64,000 bases of DNA from Gammaproteobacteria bacterium. GTDB taxonomy: Bacteria; Pseudomonadota; Gammaproteobacteria; Pseudomonadales; Porticoccaceae. Shown here one piece after another: positions 42,052-50,745 of this stretch. The stretch's first letter is position 1. Each line of letters starts with the position of its first letter. The position numbers and the translations under genes are program-made. The DNA is taken from NCBI GenBank assembly GCA_016191205.1, contig JACPPB010000032.1, forward strand, positions 43,036 through 107,035, given 5' to 3'. The notes beneath the pieces are model-generated. The model searched no databases, was not told the origin of the DNA, and was given only the letters and a program-made list of their open reading frames with translations.

Positions 42052-43254
42052 ATGGCCAAGGGAATTCGAGACAAAGTTGTGATCCTGGGTGCCGGTTGCA
42101 GCAAGTTCGGCGAGCGCTGGGATGCCGAGCCGGCCGATCTGATGGCCGAAGCCTTCGAGGAATGCCTGGCTGACGCGGGCATCGAGAAAAACCAGATCCA
42201 GGCCGCCTGGCAATCCACCGGCATCGACGCGTTCAGCGTCGGGCCGGGTGCCATGCCGCTCAGCATCGCGCTGCGCCTGCCCTATATCCCGGTCACCCGG
42301 CTGGAGAACTACTGCGCCAGCGGCACCGAAGCGTTCCGCGCCGCCACCTACGCGGTCGCCTCCGGCGCCTGCGACATTGCCTTGGCAATGGGCTTCGAGA
42401 AACTGAAGGACACCGGCTACGGCGGTCTGCCGCAGCGCTCCCGGGGTGTCACCAACGACATGTACTACCCCAACCTGTCCGCGCCCGGCATGTTTGCCCA
42501 GCTCGCGTCCGGTTACCGCGCCAAGTACAAAACCGACAAGCTCGATCTGAAGCGCGCGATGGCCCATGTCTCGGTGAAAAGCCACGCCAATGGCGCCAAA
42601 AATTCCAAGGCGCACCTGCAGCGGGCGATCACCGAAGAACAGGCCATGAACGCGCCCATGATCGCCGAGCCGATCGGGCTGTTCGACTGCTGCGGCGTCA
42701 GCGACGGCGCCGCCTGCGCCATCGTCACCACGCCGGAAATTGCCCGCAGCCTGGGCAAGCGCGATCTGGTCAGCGTGAAGGCGCTGCAACTGTGCGCGTC
42801 CAATGGCGAAGAGGGCGGGTTCGGCAACTGGGACGGCTCCTATGTCGCCACCACCCGCATCGCCGCCAAGCGCGCCTACGAAGAGGCGGGCATCAAGGAT
42901 CCGCGCCGTGAAATCAGCATGACGGAGGTGCACGACTGCTTCTCCATCACCGAGCTGGTCACCATGGAAGATCTGTTCCTGTCGCCCGACGGCGGTGCGG
43001 TGAAGGACGTGCTCGACGGCGTTTTCGATGCCGACGGCGCGGTGCCCTGCCAGATCGACGGCGGCCTCAAATGCTTCGGCCACCCCATCGGCGCCTCGGG
43101 TCTGCGCATGCTCTACGAGATGTATTTGCAACTCACCGGCCGCGCCGGGCCGCGCCAGTTGGCCAATCCGAAAATCGGCCTGACCCACAACCTCGGCGGT
43201 TTTCCGCATCAGAACGTGGTGAGCGTGGCCATTGTCGGGCGCTACGACGCCTGA
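42052..43254 (+). CDS. Thiolase, SCP-x type acetyl-CoA acetyltransferase
   Basis: This 400-residue thiolase keeps the full catalytic set, unlike the lyase-like gene at 35729. The nucleophile is Cys88 in ENYCASGTEAFR, followed by the HDCFSITEL region and the C-terminal GGLKCFGHPIGASG. It should cleave 3-ketoacyl-CoA in the last step of a beta-oxidation round, probably on bulky or branched substrates, as SCP-x thiolases do. The ATG at 42052 has GAGGAG upstream and is preferred over an earlier in-frame ATG at 42019 that overlaps the previous gene. Confidence 0.9.
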   Translation: MAKGIRDKVVILGAGCSKFGERWDAEPADLMAEAFEECLADAGIEKNQIQAAWQSTGIDAFSVGPGAMPLSIALRLPYIPVTRLENYCASGTEAFRAATYAVASGACDIALAMGFEKLKDTGYGGLPQRSRGVTNDMYYPNLSAPGMFAQLASGYRAKYKTDKLDLKRAMAHVSVKSHANGAKNSKAHLQRAITEEQAMNAPMIAEPIGLFDCCGVSDGAACAIVTTPEIARSLGKRDLVSVKALQLCASNGEEGGFGNWDGSYVATTRIAAKRAYEEAGIKDPRREISMTEVHDCFSITELVTMEDLFLSPDGGAVKDVLDGVFDADGAVPCQIDGGLKCFGHPIGASGLRMLYEMYLQLTGRAGPRQLANPKIGLTHNLGGFPHQNVVSVAIVGRYDA

Positions 43255-43270
43255 TTTCCAGTGCTGACCG

Positions 43271-43297
43271 AACCCCGACGGCTGTGCGTCCGGGGTT
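43271..43297 (+). terminator. Hairpin after the thiolase gene
   Basis: AACCCCGACG pairs with CGTCCGGGGTT with one bulged base and a six-base loop, 16 bases after the stop. No T run follows, so it may only attenuate. Confidence 0.4.
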
Positions 43298-43383
43298 TCC
43301 CGATACAGTGTCATCGACCGGCGGCCGTGCTCCAGCAAGGCGGCCGGTCGCCAATCCTGAGCTTGCCGGTGAGGGCCGTCACC

Positions 43384-45084
43384 ATGAATAGCGCCATCGA
43401 TCAGACGCTCATCAACAGCCTGAGCGGCAGTTGGGACGGCGACCTCGCCGTTGCCCGCGCGGCCCTGGGGCAGGCGCGGGCGCTGGTGAATGCCGCCCTC
43501 GTCCATCTGCGGGCGCGGTGCAGCGATGTCAACGGTGGGCTGGTACCGGCGCTGCTCGACCAGAACCAGCTCGCCAGCTACGAGATCGCCTTCTGCGTTG
43601 CCGACCTGAGCGCGGCCGACGCCTGCGTGGCCTATGCGGCGGAAGTCGCCGCCGCCGATGCACTGGCGCCCTGGGCAACCGCCCAGTTCAGCGCCGAGGC
43701 GGTCAAAGCCGTCCTCGGTCGCCTCGGCAACCGCCCGGCCGACTACGGTCTCACTGCGCGTCAGGTGGCGGAATGCGGTCTCGCCATCGACGATCTCGGC
43801 CTCGCGGCGCACTACCTGGCCGCGGCCCGCATGGCGGAACTGGGCCGGCGTCTCAGCGCGCGGGAGGGCGATTTCCTGCCCGCCAACCTGGATGGCGAGA
43901 AGGAAATCATCCGCGATACCTTCCGCCGTTTCGCCACTTCCGTGGTGATGCCGCTGGCGGAAGGCATTCACCGCGAGGATCTCGACGTTCCCGAAGCCAT
44001 CCTGCAGCCGCTGCGCGAGATGGGCTGTTTCGGTATTTCCATCCCCGAGCGCTACCAGGGTTTGCAACCCGATGCCGGCGACGACAGCCTCTACATGATC
44101 CTGGTCACCGAGGAGCTGTCGCGCGGTTCCCTGGGCGCGGCGGGGAGCCTGATCACCCGCCCCGAGATTCTCGCGCGCGCGCTCATGGCCGGAGGCACCG
44201 ACGCCCAGCGCGACCACTGGCTGCCCCGTGTGGCGAGCGGCGAGACACTGTGCGCCATTTCCCTCACCGAGCCTGATTACGGCTCCGATCTGGCGGCGGC
44301 AAAATTCCGGGCGACGCGCACCGACGGCGGCTGGCTGCTCAATGGCGGCAAGACTTGGTGTACGTTCGCCGGCAGCGCGAGCCTGATTCTGGTGTTGGCG
44401 CGCACCGGCAGCGAAGCCGAAGGCTTTCGCGGCCTCAGCCTGTTTCTGGTGGAAAAACCGCGCACCCAGGGGCACGGCATCGACCTGACCCAGCCCGGCG
44501 GCGGCCGCCTGAGCGGGCGTGCCATTCCGACCCTGGGCTATCGCGGGATGCATTCGTTCGATCTGGCGTTCGAGGATTATTTCGTGCCCGACAGCGCGTT
44601 GCTCGGCGGCGAAGCCGGACTCGGCAAGGGCTTTTACTACACCATGGCCGGGCTCACTGGTGGTCGCCTCCAGACCTCCGCGCGCGCCGCGGGTGTGATG
44701 CAGGCGGCCTGCGAGCAGGCCATCGGCTATGCGCGTGAGCGCAAGGTCTTTGCGCAACCGATTGCCGACTACCAGTTGTCGCAGGTGAAACTGAGCCGGA
44801 TGATCGCCACGCTGCAGGCGTCGCGCCAGTTCAGCTACGCGGTGGCGCGCTTGGTCGATGCCGGCGGCGGCAAGATGGAAGCGAGCCTGGTCAAGCTGTT
44901 CGCCTGCCGCGCCGCCGAGTGGGTGACCCGCGAGGCGCTGCAAATTCACGGCGGCATGGGTTACGCGGAAGAAGTGCCGGTGAGCCGCTATTTCGTCGAC
45001 GCCCGGGTGCTGTCGATTTTCGAAGGCGCCGAGGAAACCCTGGCGCTCAAGGTGATTGCGCGCGATCTGATCGCCAACGCCTGA
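43384..45084 (+). CDS. Acyl-CoA dehydrogenase with N-terminal extension, methylsuccinyl-CoA dehydrogenase-like
   Basis: At 566 residues it is about 170 longer than ordinary acyl-CoA dehydrogenases. An all-helical N-terminal domain precedes a complete catalytic domain (SLTEPDYGSDLAAAKF, LQIHGGMGYAEEVPVSRYF). The catalytic Glu is in IFEGAEETLALKV. The extension and motifs such as TQPGGGRLSG and GYRGMHSFDLAFEDYFVP recall methylsuccinyl-CoA dehydrogenase (Mcd) of the ethylmalonyl-CoA pathway. The ATG at 43384 is chosen because the upstream frame codes for an Arg/Pro-rich stretch without family likeness. The substrate is inferred to be a 2-methyl-branched acyl- or dicarboxyl-CoA. Confidence 0.83.
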   Translation: MNSAIDQTLINSLSGSWDGDLAVARAALGQARALVNAALVHLRARCSDVNGGLVPALLDQNQLASYEIAFCVADLSAADACVAYAAEVAAADALAPWATAQFSAEAVKAVLGRLGNRPADYGLTARQVAECGLAIDDLGLAAHYLAAARMAELGRRLSAREGDFLPANLDGEKEIIRDTFRRFATSVVMPLAEGIHREDLDVPEAILQPLREMGCFGISIPERYQGLQPDAGDDSLYMILVTEELSRGSLGAAGSLITRPEILARALMAGGTDAQRDHWLPRVASGETLCAISLTEPDYGSDLAAAKFRATRTDGGWLLNGGKTWCTFAGSASLILVLARTGSEAEGFRGLSLFLVEKPRTQGHGIDLTQPGGGRLSGRAIPTLGYRGMHSFDLAFEDYFVPDSALLGGEAGLGKGFYYTMAGLTGGRLQTSARAAGVMQAACEQAIGYARERKVFAQPIADYQLSQVKLSRMIATLQASRQFSYAVARLVDAGGGKMEASLVKLFACRAAEWVTREALQIHGGMGYAEEVPVSRYFVDARVLSIFEGAEETLALKVIARDLIANA

Positions 45085-45161
45085 GCGAATCAACAGCGCA
45101 GCAACCGAACAAACATCGTCCTGATTCAGCAACAGCCAGTTGACAACGAGGGGAAACCGCT

Positions 45162-46055
45162 ATGAGTACAACCAAACATCTCGAAGGCAAGGGCGTCGTC
45201 GTTACCGGCGCCGGACGCGGCATCGGTCGTGAGATAGCGCTGGCCGTGGCCCGCGCCGGCGGCAAGGTGATCGTCAACGATCTCGACCGCGACGTGGCGG
45301 AAGAAGTGGTCGCGGAAATCAAGGCGCTCGGTGGCGAAGCCCTGGCCAACACCGACAGCGTGGTCTCCTGGGAAGGTGCCAACAACATGGTCACCCAGGC
45401 GGTGGACAACTTCGGCAATGTCGGTGGCGTGGTGAACAACGCCGGCAACCTGCGCGATGTGATCTTCCACAAGATGACCCAGGACGATTTCGATCAGGTG
45501 ATCGGCGTTCATCTCAAGGGCAGTTTCAATGTCGCGCGCGCCGCCGCCACCCATTTCCGCAATCAGGAAAACGGCGCCGTGGTCAACATGACCTCTACTT
45601 CAGGGCTGATCGGCAACTTCGGGCAGGCCAACTACGCCGCCGCCAAGGCCGGCATTGCCGCGCTGTCGAAATCCATCGCCCTCGACATGCAGCGCTACAA
45701 CGTGCGTTCCAACTGCATCGCGCCCTTCGCCTGGAGCCGCCTGATCGCCACCATTCCCACCGAGACGCCGGACCAGGTGGCGCGCGTCGAAAAACTGAAA
45801 AAAATGACCGCCGACAAAGTCGCCATCGTGGCTGCGGCGCTGTTGAGCGATCGGGCCGCGCACATCACCGGGCAGATCTTCGCGGTGCGCATGAACGAGA
45901 TTTTCCTGATGAGCCAGTCGCGCCCGCTGCGCTCGGTGCACGCCGGCGAAGGCTGGACCATCGACAGTATCTTCGAGCGCGCGATGCCGGCCCTGCAAAG
46001 TCATTTCTATGCGCTCGACCGCTCGCAGGATGTGTTCAGCTGGGATCCGGTCTGA
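45162..46055 (+). CDS. SDR dehydrogenase resembling the MFE-2 3-hydroxyacyl-CoA dehydrogenase domain
   Basis: This 297-residue Rossmann enzyme has VVTGAGRGIGREIA, VNNAGNLRD, Ser at about 145-147 and the catalytic Tyr158-x3-Lys162 (NYAAAKAG). It is longer than a minimal SDR, with a C-terminal extension of some 50 residues. Its tight pairing with a MaoC hydratase 13 bases downstream reproduces the two activities of peroxisomal multifunctional enzyme type 2 as separate genes. A (3R)-hydroxyacyl-CoA dehydrogenase role is the best inference. Confidence 0.85.
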   Translation: MSTTKHLEGKGVVVTGAGRGIGREIALAVARAGGKVIVNDLDRDVAEEVVAEIKALGGEALANTDSVVSWEGANNMVTQAVDNFGNVGGVVNNAGNLRDVIFHKMTQDDFDQVIGVHLKGSFNVARAAATHFRNQENGAVVNMTSTSGLIGNFGQANYAAAKAGIAALSKSIALDMQRYNVRSNCIAPFAWSRLIATIPTETPDQVARVEKLKKMTADKVAIVAAALLSDRAAHITGQIFAVRMNEIFLMSQSRPLRSVHAGEGWTIDSIFERAMPALQSHFYALDRSQDVFSWDPV

Positions 46056-46068
46056 GGGGAGCGGCACC

Positions 46069-46926
46069 ATGGCCATCGACTACCAGAAACTCAAGAACCG
46101 CAAATTCGCCGAGATCGTCCACACCTACAGCGCGCGCGACACCATGCTCTATGCACTGGGCGTCGGCGTGGGCAGCGATCCCGTCGATGCCAAGGCGCTG
46201 GATTTCGTTTATGAGGCGCAACTCAAGGCGCTGCCCACCATGGCGGCGGTGCTGGCCTATCCCGGTTTCTGGCTGAAGGAGCCGGATACCGGCGTCGACT
46301 GGACCCAGGTGCTGCACGCCGATCAGGAGATCGTCATCCACAAGCCGCTGCCGCCGACGGGCACCGTCAAGGCCACGACGCGCGTCGACGAGATCATCGA
46401 CAAGGGTCCGGGCAAGGGCGCGTTCATCTACTCCTCGCGCACCGTCGCGGATGCTGTCACCGGCGAACCCCTGTGCACCCTGACCCAGAACACCATGGCG
46501 CGCGGTCACGGCGGTTTTGGCGGCAGCACGGCGCCGACGCCGGCTTCCCAGGAGATTCCGCCCAGTGCGCCCGACTTCAGCTGCGATCTGCCGACCCTGC
46601 CCCAGGCCGCGCTGATCTATCGCCTGTCCGGCGATTACAACCCGCTCCACGCCGATCCGGCGGTGGCGCGCCAGGGCGGCTTCGAGCGACCCATCCTGCA
46701 CGGGCTCTGCACCTTCGGAGTGGCCGGGCACGCGTTGCTGAAAACCTGCTGCGACTACGATGTGACGCGCTTTCATCGCATCAAGGCGCGCTTCTCCGCG
46801 CCGGTGTATCCGGGCGAAACCATCCGCACCGAAGTGTGGCGACTGCGCAGCGGTGTGGCGTTTCGCTGCCGCGTGATCGAGCGCGATCTGGTGGTGATCG
46901 ACAACGGTTTCGCGGACGTGGGCTGA
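46069..46926 (+). CDS. MaoC-family 2-enoyl-CoA hydratase (hydratase 2 type)
   Basis: This 285-residue double hot-dog protein carries the hydratase 2 motif YRLSGDYNPLHADP with Asp189 and His194 as the catalytic pair. The N-terminal half has YALGVGVGSDPVDAKALDFVYE, as in MFE-2 type hydratases. It should hydrate an enoyl-CoA to the (3R)-hydroxy form for the preceding dehydrogenase. It lies next to the CaiB-type gene, so mesaconyl-CoA hydratase activity is an alternative worth testing. The ATG at 46069 lies 13 bases after the SDR stop. Confidence 0.9.
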   Translation: MAIDYQKLKNRKFAEIVHTYSARDTMLYALGVGVGSDPVDAKALDFVYEAQLKALPTMAAVLAYPGFWLKEPDTGVDWTQVLHADQEIVIHKPLPPTGTVKATTRVDEIIDKGPGKGAFIYSSRTVADAVTGEPLCTLTQNTMARGHGGFGGSTAPTPASQEIPPSAPDFSCDLPTLPQAALIYRLSGDYNPLHADPAVARQGGFERPILHGLCTFGVAGHALLKTCCDYDVTRFHRIKARFSAPVYPGETIRTEVWRLRSGVAFRCRVIERDLVVIDNGFADVG

Positions 46927-46929
46927 GCA

Positions 46930-48147
46930 GTGGCAGCCGTGGAGCAGATTCTCTCGGGGATGCGGGTGATCGAAGGCGCGGCCTTTGTCGCCGCTCCCTC
47001 GGGAGCCATGACGCTGGCACAACTTGGCGCGGACGTGATCCGCTTCGACCTTATCGGCGGCGGTCTCGACTACCGCCGCTGGCCGGTCGATCAACACGAC
47101 AACAGCCTGTTCTGGGCCGGTCTGAACAAGGGCAAACGCTCCATTGCGGTGGATTTCCGCAAGCCGGAAGGCCAGGAGATTCTGGCCCGGCTGATCGGCG
47201 CGCCCGGCGAAGACGCGGGGCTGTTCATCAGTAATTTTCCGGCGCGCGGCTGGCTGTCCTGGGAGAGCCTGAAGCGCCAGCGCGACGACCTCATCTATGT
47301 GAATCTCACCGGCGACCGCCACGGCGGCAGCGCGGTGGATTACACCGTCAACTGCGAGGTGGGTTTCCCCTATCTCACCGGCACTGGCGATGAACCCGTC
47401 AATCATGTGCTGGCCGCCTGGGATGTCATCACCGGACAGACGCTCGCGCTTGGCCTGCTCGCCGCCGAACGCCACCGCCGCAAAACCGGCGCCGGCCAGT
47501 TCGTCCAGCTTGCGCTCGCCGATGTCGCGCTGGCGACCCTGGGCCATCTCGGCTTCATCGCCGAGGCGCAGATCAACGGCGAACGCGACGCCTGCGGCAA
47601 CTACCTCTACGGCGCCTACGGCAAGGATTTCGTCACCGCCGACGGTCGCCGCGTGATGATCGTGGGCCTCACCGGCAACCAGTGGAGTGCGATCCGCAAG
47701 GCCACCGGACTGGGCGACGCGCTCGACCAGCTGGGCACGCGTCTGGGGCTCGATCTGCGCGCCGAGGGCAACCGCTTTCGCGCCCGCGAGCAGATCACCG
47801 GGATTCTTGCCCCCTGGTTTGCCGCGCACTCTTTCTCGGAAACGCGCGCGCGGCTCGACGCGCACGGCGTCTGTTGGGGCAAGTACCAGAGCGTGGGTGA
47901 GCTGGTTGCCTCCGACCCCGAGTGCTCGCCCGCCAATCCTCTGTTCAACGAGATCGAGCAGCCCGGCATCGGGCGCTATCTGGCGCCGGGCAATCCGCTC
48001 AATTTCGCGCAGTTTGCGCGCGCGCCGGTCGCGCCCGCGCCGCGCCTCGGCGAACACACGGACCAGATTCTGGCGGATGAACTGGGTTTGTCCGGTGCGG
48101 AAATAGGTCGGCTCCACGATGCCGGGATCGTGGCCGGTCCGGCGTAG
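46930..48147 (+). CDS. CaiB/BaiF CoA-transferase, 2-methylfumaryl-CoA isomerase-like (Mct)
   Basis: This 405-residue family III CoA-transferase starts at GTG three bases after the MaoC stop. It has the usual fold markers GADVIRFD and LNKGKRSIAVDFRKPEG. The segments VNHVLAAWDVITGQ, GNYLYGAYGKDF and DAHGVCWG are those I associate with mesaconyl-CoA C1-C4 CoA transferase (2-methylfumaryl-CoA isomerase) of the 3-hydroxypropionate bicycle, which moves CoA between the two carboxylates of one molecule. The match is from memory, not a search, and the substrate may be a longer relative. Confidence 0.8.
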   Translation: MAAVEQILSGMRVIEGAAFVAAPSGAMTLAQLGADVIRFDLIGGGLDYRRWPVDQHDNSLFWAGLNKGKRSIAVDFRKPEGQEILARLIGAPGEDAGLFISNFPARGWLSWESLKRQRDDLIYVNLTGDRHGGSAVDYTVNCEVGFPYLTGTGDEPVNHVLAAWDVITGQTLALGLLAAERHRRKTGAGQFVQLALADVALATLGHLGFIAEAQINGERDACGNYLYGAYGKDFVTADGRRVMIVGLTGNQWSAIRKATGLGDALDQLGTRLGLDLRAEGNRFRAREQITGILAPWFAAHSFSETRARLDAHGVCWGKYQSVGELVASDPECSPANPLFNEIEQPGIGRYLAPGNPLNFAQFARAPVAPAPRLGEHTDQILADELGLSGAEIGRLHDAGIVAGPA

Positions 48148-48165
48148 CGGGATTGTCTGTCCCTG

Positions 48166-48194
48166 TTGCCGGGCAGCGGGGGGGCTTCTATGAT
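48166..48194 (+). promoter_or_regulatory. Putative sigma-70 promoter of the alpha/beta hydrolase gene
   Basis: TTGCCG and TATGAT are 17 bases apart, about 80 bases before the start at 48274. It would begin a new transcript for the hydrolase and aldehyde dehydrogenase genes. Confidence 0.45.
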
Positions 48195-48273
48195 GCCCCG
48201 AACCCGCCGTACCACCGGCGCACCCGATTTTTCGACATCAAACCAAAATCAAACCAAAACAGAGGTAAGCCCG

Positions 48274-49185
48274 ATGGCCAGCAAGCAGGCGCAACTGATC
48301 GACAACCTGTACCGGGATTGGCAGAGCAAGCTGACGCTGGGCGGTGACATGCCCCTCGACCAGCTGCGCGAGCTGTTCGACGGCTGGGGCGATCTGTCAT
48401 CCGAACCCCAGGGTGTGGAGTTTCGCGAGGCGACCATTGCGGGCGTGCCCGGCATCTGGGCGACCCCGACCGACGCTGACAAGAGTCGGGCGGTGATCTG
48501 CTGCCACGGCGGCGGTTTCGTGGTGGGTTCCAGCAAGAGTCACCGCAAGCTGTATGGCCATCTGGCCAAGGCGATGGGCTGCCCGACGTTCACCCTGGAC
48601 TACACCCGCGCGCCCGAAAACCCGCACCCGGGTATCGTCGAGCAGGCGGTGGCGGTGTACGCCAAGCTGCTGGAGCTGGGCTTCAAGCCCGCGCATATCG
48701 GCACCACGGGAGATTACGCCGGCGGCAACCTGTGCACCAGCATGATTCTTTACGCCCGTCACAAGGGCCATCCACTGCCGGCCGCCTGCGCGCCCATCTC
48801 GCCCTGGTACGACATGGAAGGCAAGGGCGCGAGCCTGAAGACCAATGCCGACAAGGATCTGCTGGTGGCGCCCGGTGTATTGGAGGGCATGAGCGCGGCG
48901 TTCCTGGGCGAGAAAGGTTCGCCGACCGATCCCTTTGCCAACCCGCTGTATGCCGATCTCAAGGGTTTTCCGCCCACCCTGGTACAGGTCGGCGCCTACG
49001 AAGGACTGTTGTCGGATAGCGAGCGCTTCGTCGAGAAGGCCAAGGCCGCCGGCGTGGATGTGCAGCTCCAGGTGTTTCCGGAAATGCAGCATGTGTTCCA
49101 GTTCATGGTGGGCAATGCGCCCGAGGCGGACGACGCCGTCGCCAAGATTGCCGCCTGGATGCGGCCCAAACTCGGCCTGGCCTGA
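48274..49185 (+). CDS. Alpha/beta hydrolase of the HSL (acetyl esterase) family with Ser-to-Tyr change
   Basis: The 303-residue protein has the oxyanion HGGG motif at residues 78-81 (CCHGGGFVVG), the segment DYTRAPENPHPG and a C-terminal His in MQHVFQ. The nucleophile elbow normally reads GDSAGG; here it is GDYAGG with Tyr148 (codon TAC at 48715). The usual catalytic Ser is therefore missing, so esterase activity is doubtful unless this is a one-base sequence error. The ATG at 48274 follows AGAGGTAA; an earlier in-frame ATG at 48166 overlaps the candidate promoter. Confidence 0.85.
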   Translation: MASKQAQLIDNLYRDWQSKLTLGGDMPLDQLRELFDGWGDLSSEPQGVEFREATIAGVPGIWATPTDADKSRAVICCHGGGFVVGSSKSHRKLYGHLAKAMGCPTFTLDYTRAPENPHPGIVEQAVAVYAKLLELGFKPAHIGTTGDYAGGNLCTSMILYARHKGHPLPAACAPISPWYDMEGKGASLKTNADKDLLVAPGVLEGMSAAFLGEKGSPTDPFANPLYADLKGFPPTLVQVGAYEGLLSDSERFVEKAKAAGVDVQLQVFPEMQHVFQFMVGNAPEADDAVAKIAAWMRPKLGLA

Positions 49186-49250
49186 GGGGCGCGTCGAACG
49201 GGCGTGGTTTGCGGGTTACAGACATTCATTTTTTGCAGGGGGATAACAAA

Positions 49251-50675
49251 ATGATCGAGTACAACAAGATTTTTATCGACGGCAAATGGGTGGCGGCCAG
49301 CAGCGGCGAATTCAGCACGCTCGTCAATCCCGCCACCGAAGCAGCGTTTGCCCGGGTGCCGGCGTCACATCCGCAGGATGTCGATAGCGCCGTGGCCGCC
49401 GCGCGTCGCGCGTTTCATTCCTGGTCGCGAACTTCCGCCGCCGAGCGCAAGGGTTATATCGATGCGATCTGCGCCAAACTGACCGAGCGCGCCGACGAAC
49501 TCGCGAGCCTCATTTCCCAGGAGATGGGCATCCCGGTGCATTTCGCCAAGGGCATCCAGGTGAATGGCCCCATTCAGGGCCTGTCGATCTTCGGGAATCT
49601 GGCGCACACCATGGAAGAAGAACGCCAGGAAGAAGGTTATCTGGTGGTGCGCGAACCCGTGGGCGTATGCGCCTTCATCACGCCCTGGAATTTCCCGCTG
49701 TTCCAGGTGATCGCCAAGGTGGGTCCGGCACTGGCCGCCGGTTGCACCTCGGTGCTCAAGCCCAGCGAGCAGACCCCGCTGTCCTGTTTCATTTTCGCCG
49801 AAGCCTGTGAACAGGTCGGGCTGCCGGCGGGCGTGTTCAATCTGGTGACCGGCAAGGGCTCGGTGATGGGCGACGCGCTCTCCACCCATCCCGAAGTGGA
49901 TATGGTGTCCTTCACAGGCTCGACCGAAGTCGGTGTGCAGATTGCGAAGGCAGCGGCGGGCGGCGTCAAGCGGGTGTGTCAGGAGCTGGGCGGCAAGTCG
50001 CCCTTCGTGGTGGCGCCCGGCGCCAACGTGGCCAAGGCCATCAAGTATGTGATCAAGGATTCCATGTTCAATTCCGGACAGATGTGCGTGCAGTTGAGCC
50101 GCATCCTGGTGCATGAATCCCAGTACGACGAAGCCGTCGAAGTCGCCAGAACCGTCGCCGATTCGCTGAAAGTCGGCGATCCCACCGACAAGGCTTCCTT
50201 CCTCGGCCCGTTGAGCTCGATGCGCGCCCGCGACAGCGTGGTGCGTTACATCGAGAAAGGCATCGCCGAAGGCGCGCGCTTGGTGGCGGGCGGTACCGAG
50301 CGGCCCGAAGGGCTGACGCGCGGTGCTTACGTGAAGCCCACCGTGTTTGCCGATGTCACCAACGACATGGCCATTGCGCAGGAAGAAATTTTCGGCCCGG
50401 TGCTCTGCCTGTTGAAATACCGCACCGAAGACGAAGCCATCGCCATCGCCAACGATACCGAATTCGGTCTCTCCAGCGGCGTGTGGGCGGAAGATCGCGA
50501 AACCCAGATGCGCATCGCGCGGCAGTTGCGCGCCGGCCAGGTCAAGGTGAACGGTCCCGCGTTCAGCTTTGCGGCGCCCTTCGGTGGCTACAAGAAATCC
50601 GGCAACGGCCGCGAATGGGGCGCCAGCGGGCTGGTCGAGTACACCGAGGAAAAAGCCATCCTGATCGGTGGTTGA
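49251..50675 (+). CDS. NAD(P)-dependent aldehyde dehydrogenase
   Basis: This 474-residue enzyme oxidises an aldehyde to the acid. Catalytic residues are visible: Asn147 in ITPWNFPL, Glu245 in QELGGKSP and Cys279 in NSGQMCVQLSR. The cofactor loop is FTGSTEVG. Length and motifs are of the general ALDH class, not the CoA-acylating class. In the cluster it could oxidise an aldehyde produced by a retro-aldol lyase or a monooxygenase. AGGGGGAT precedes the ATG at 49251. Confidence 0.93.
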   Translation: MIEYNKIFIDGKWVAASSGEFSTLVNPATEAAFARVPASHPQDVDSAVAAARRAFHSWSRTSAAERKGYIDAICAKLTERADELASLISQEMGIPVHFAKGIQVNGPIQGLSIFGNLAHTMEEERQEEGYLVVREPVGVCAFITPWNFPLFQVIAKVGPALAAGCTSVLKPSEQTPLSCFIFAEACEQVGLPAGVFNLVTGKGSVMGDALSTHPEVDMVSFTGSTEVGVQIAKAAAGGVKRVCQELGGKSPFVVAPGANVAKAIKYVIKDSMFNSGQMCVQLSRILVHESQYDEAVEVARTVADSLKVGDPTDKASFLGPLSSMRARDSVVRYIEKGIAEGARLVAGGTERPEGLTRGAYVKPTVFADVTNDMAIAQEEIFGPVLCLLKYRTEDEAIAIANDTEFGLSSGVWAEDRETQMRIARQLRAGQVKVNGPAFSFAAPFGGYKKSGNGREWGASGLVEYTEEKAILIGG

Positions 50676-50745
50676 GGCGCGGCGGGACTTCGTCGAGCCA
50701 GACCCACAGATCGTTTAGTTGCGGCAAGAGAGAGGAGCGGGGCGC

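Noticed and set aside
42031..45132. A very long open frame (over 1000 codons) on the minus strand, antisense to the thiolase and Mcd-like genes
   Set aside because: The sense-strand genes have clear family motifs. The antisense frame is open because third codon positions are mostly G or C, and its product is His/Gly/Arg/Gln-rich without any recognisable domain.
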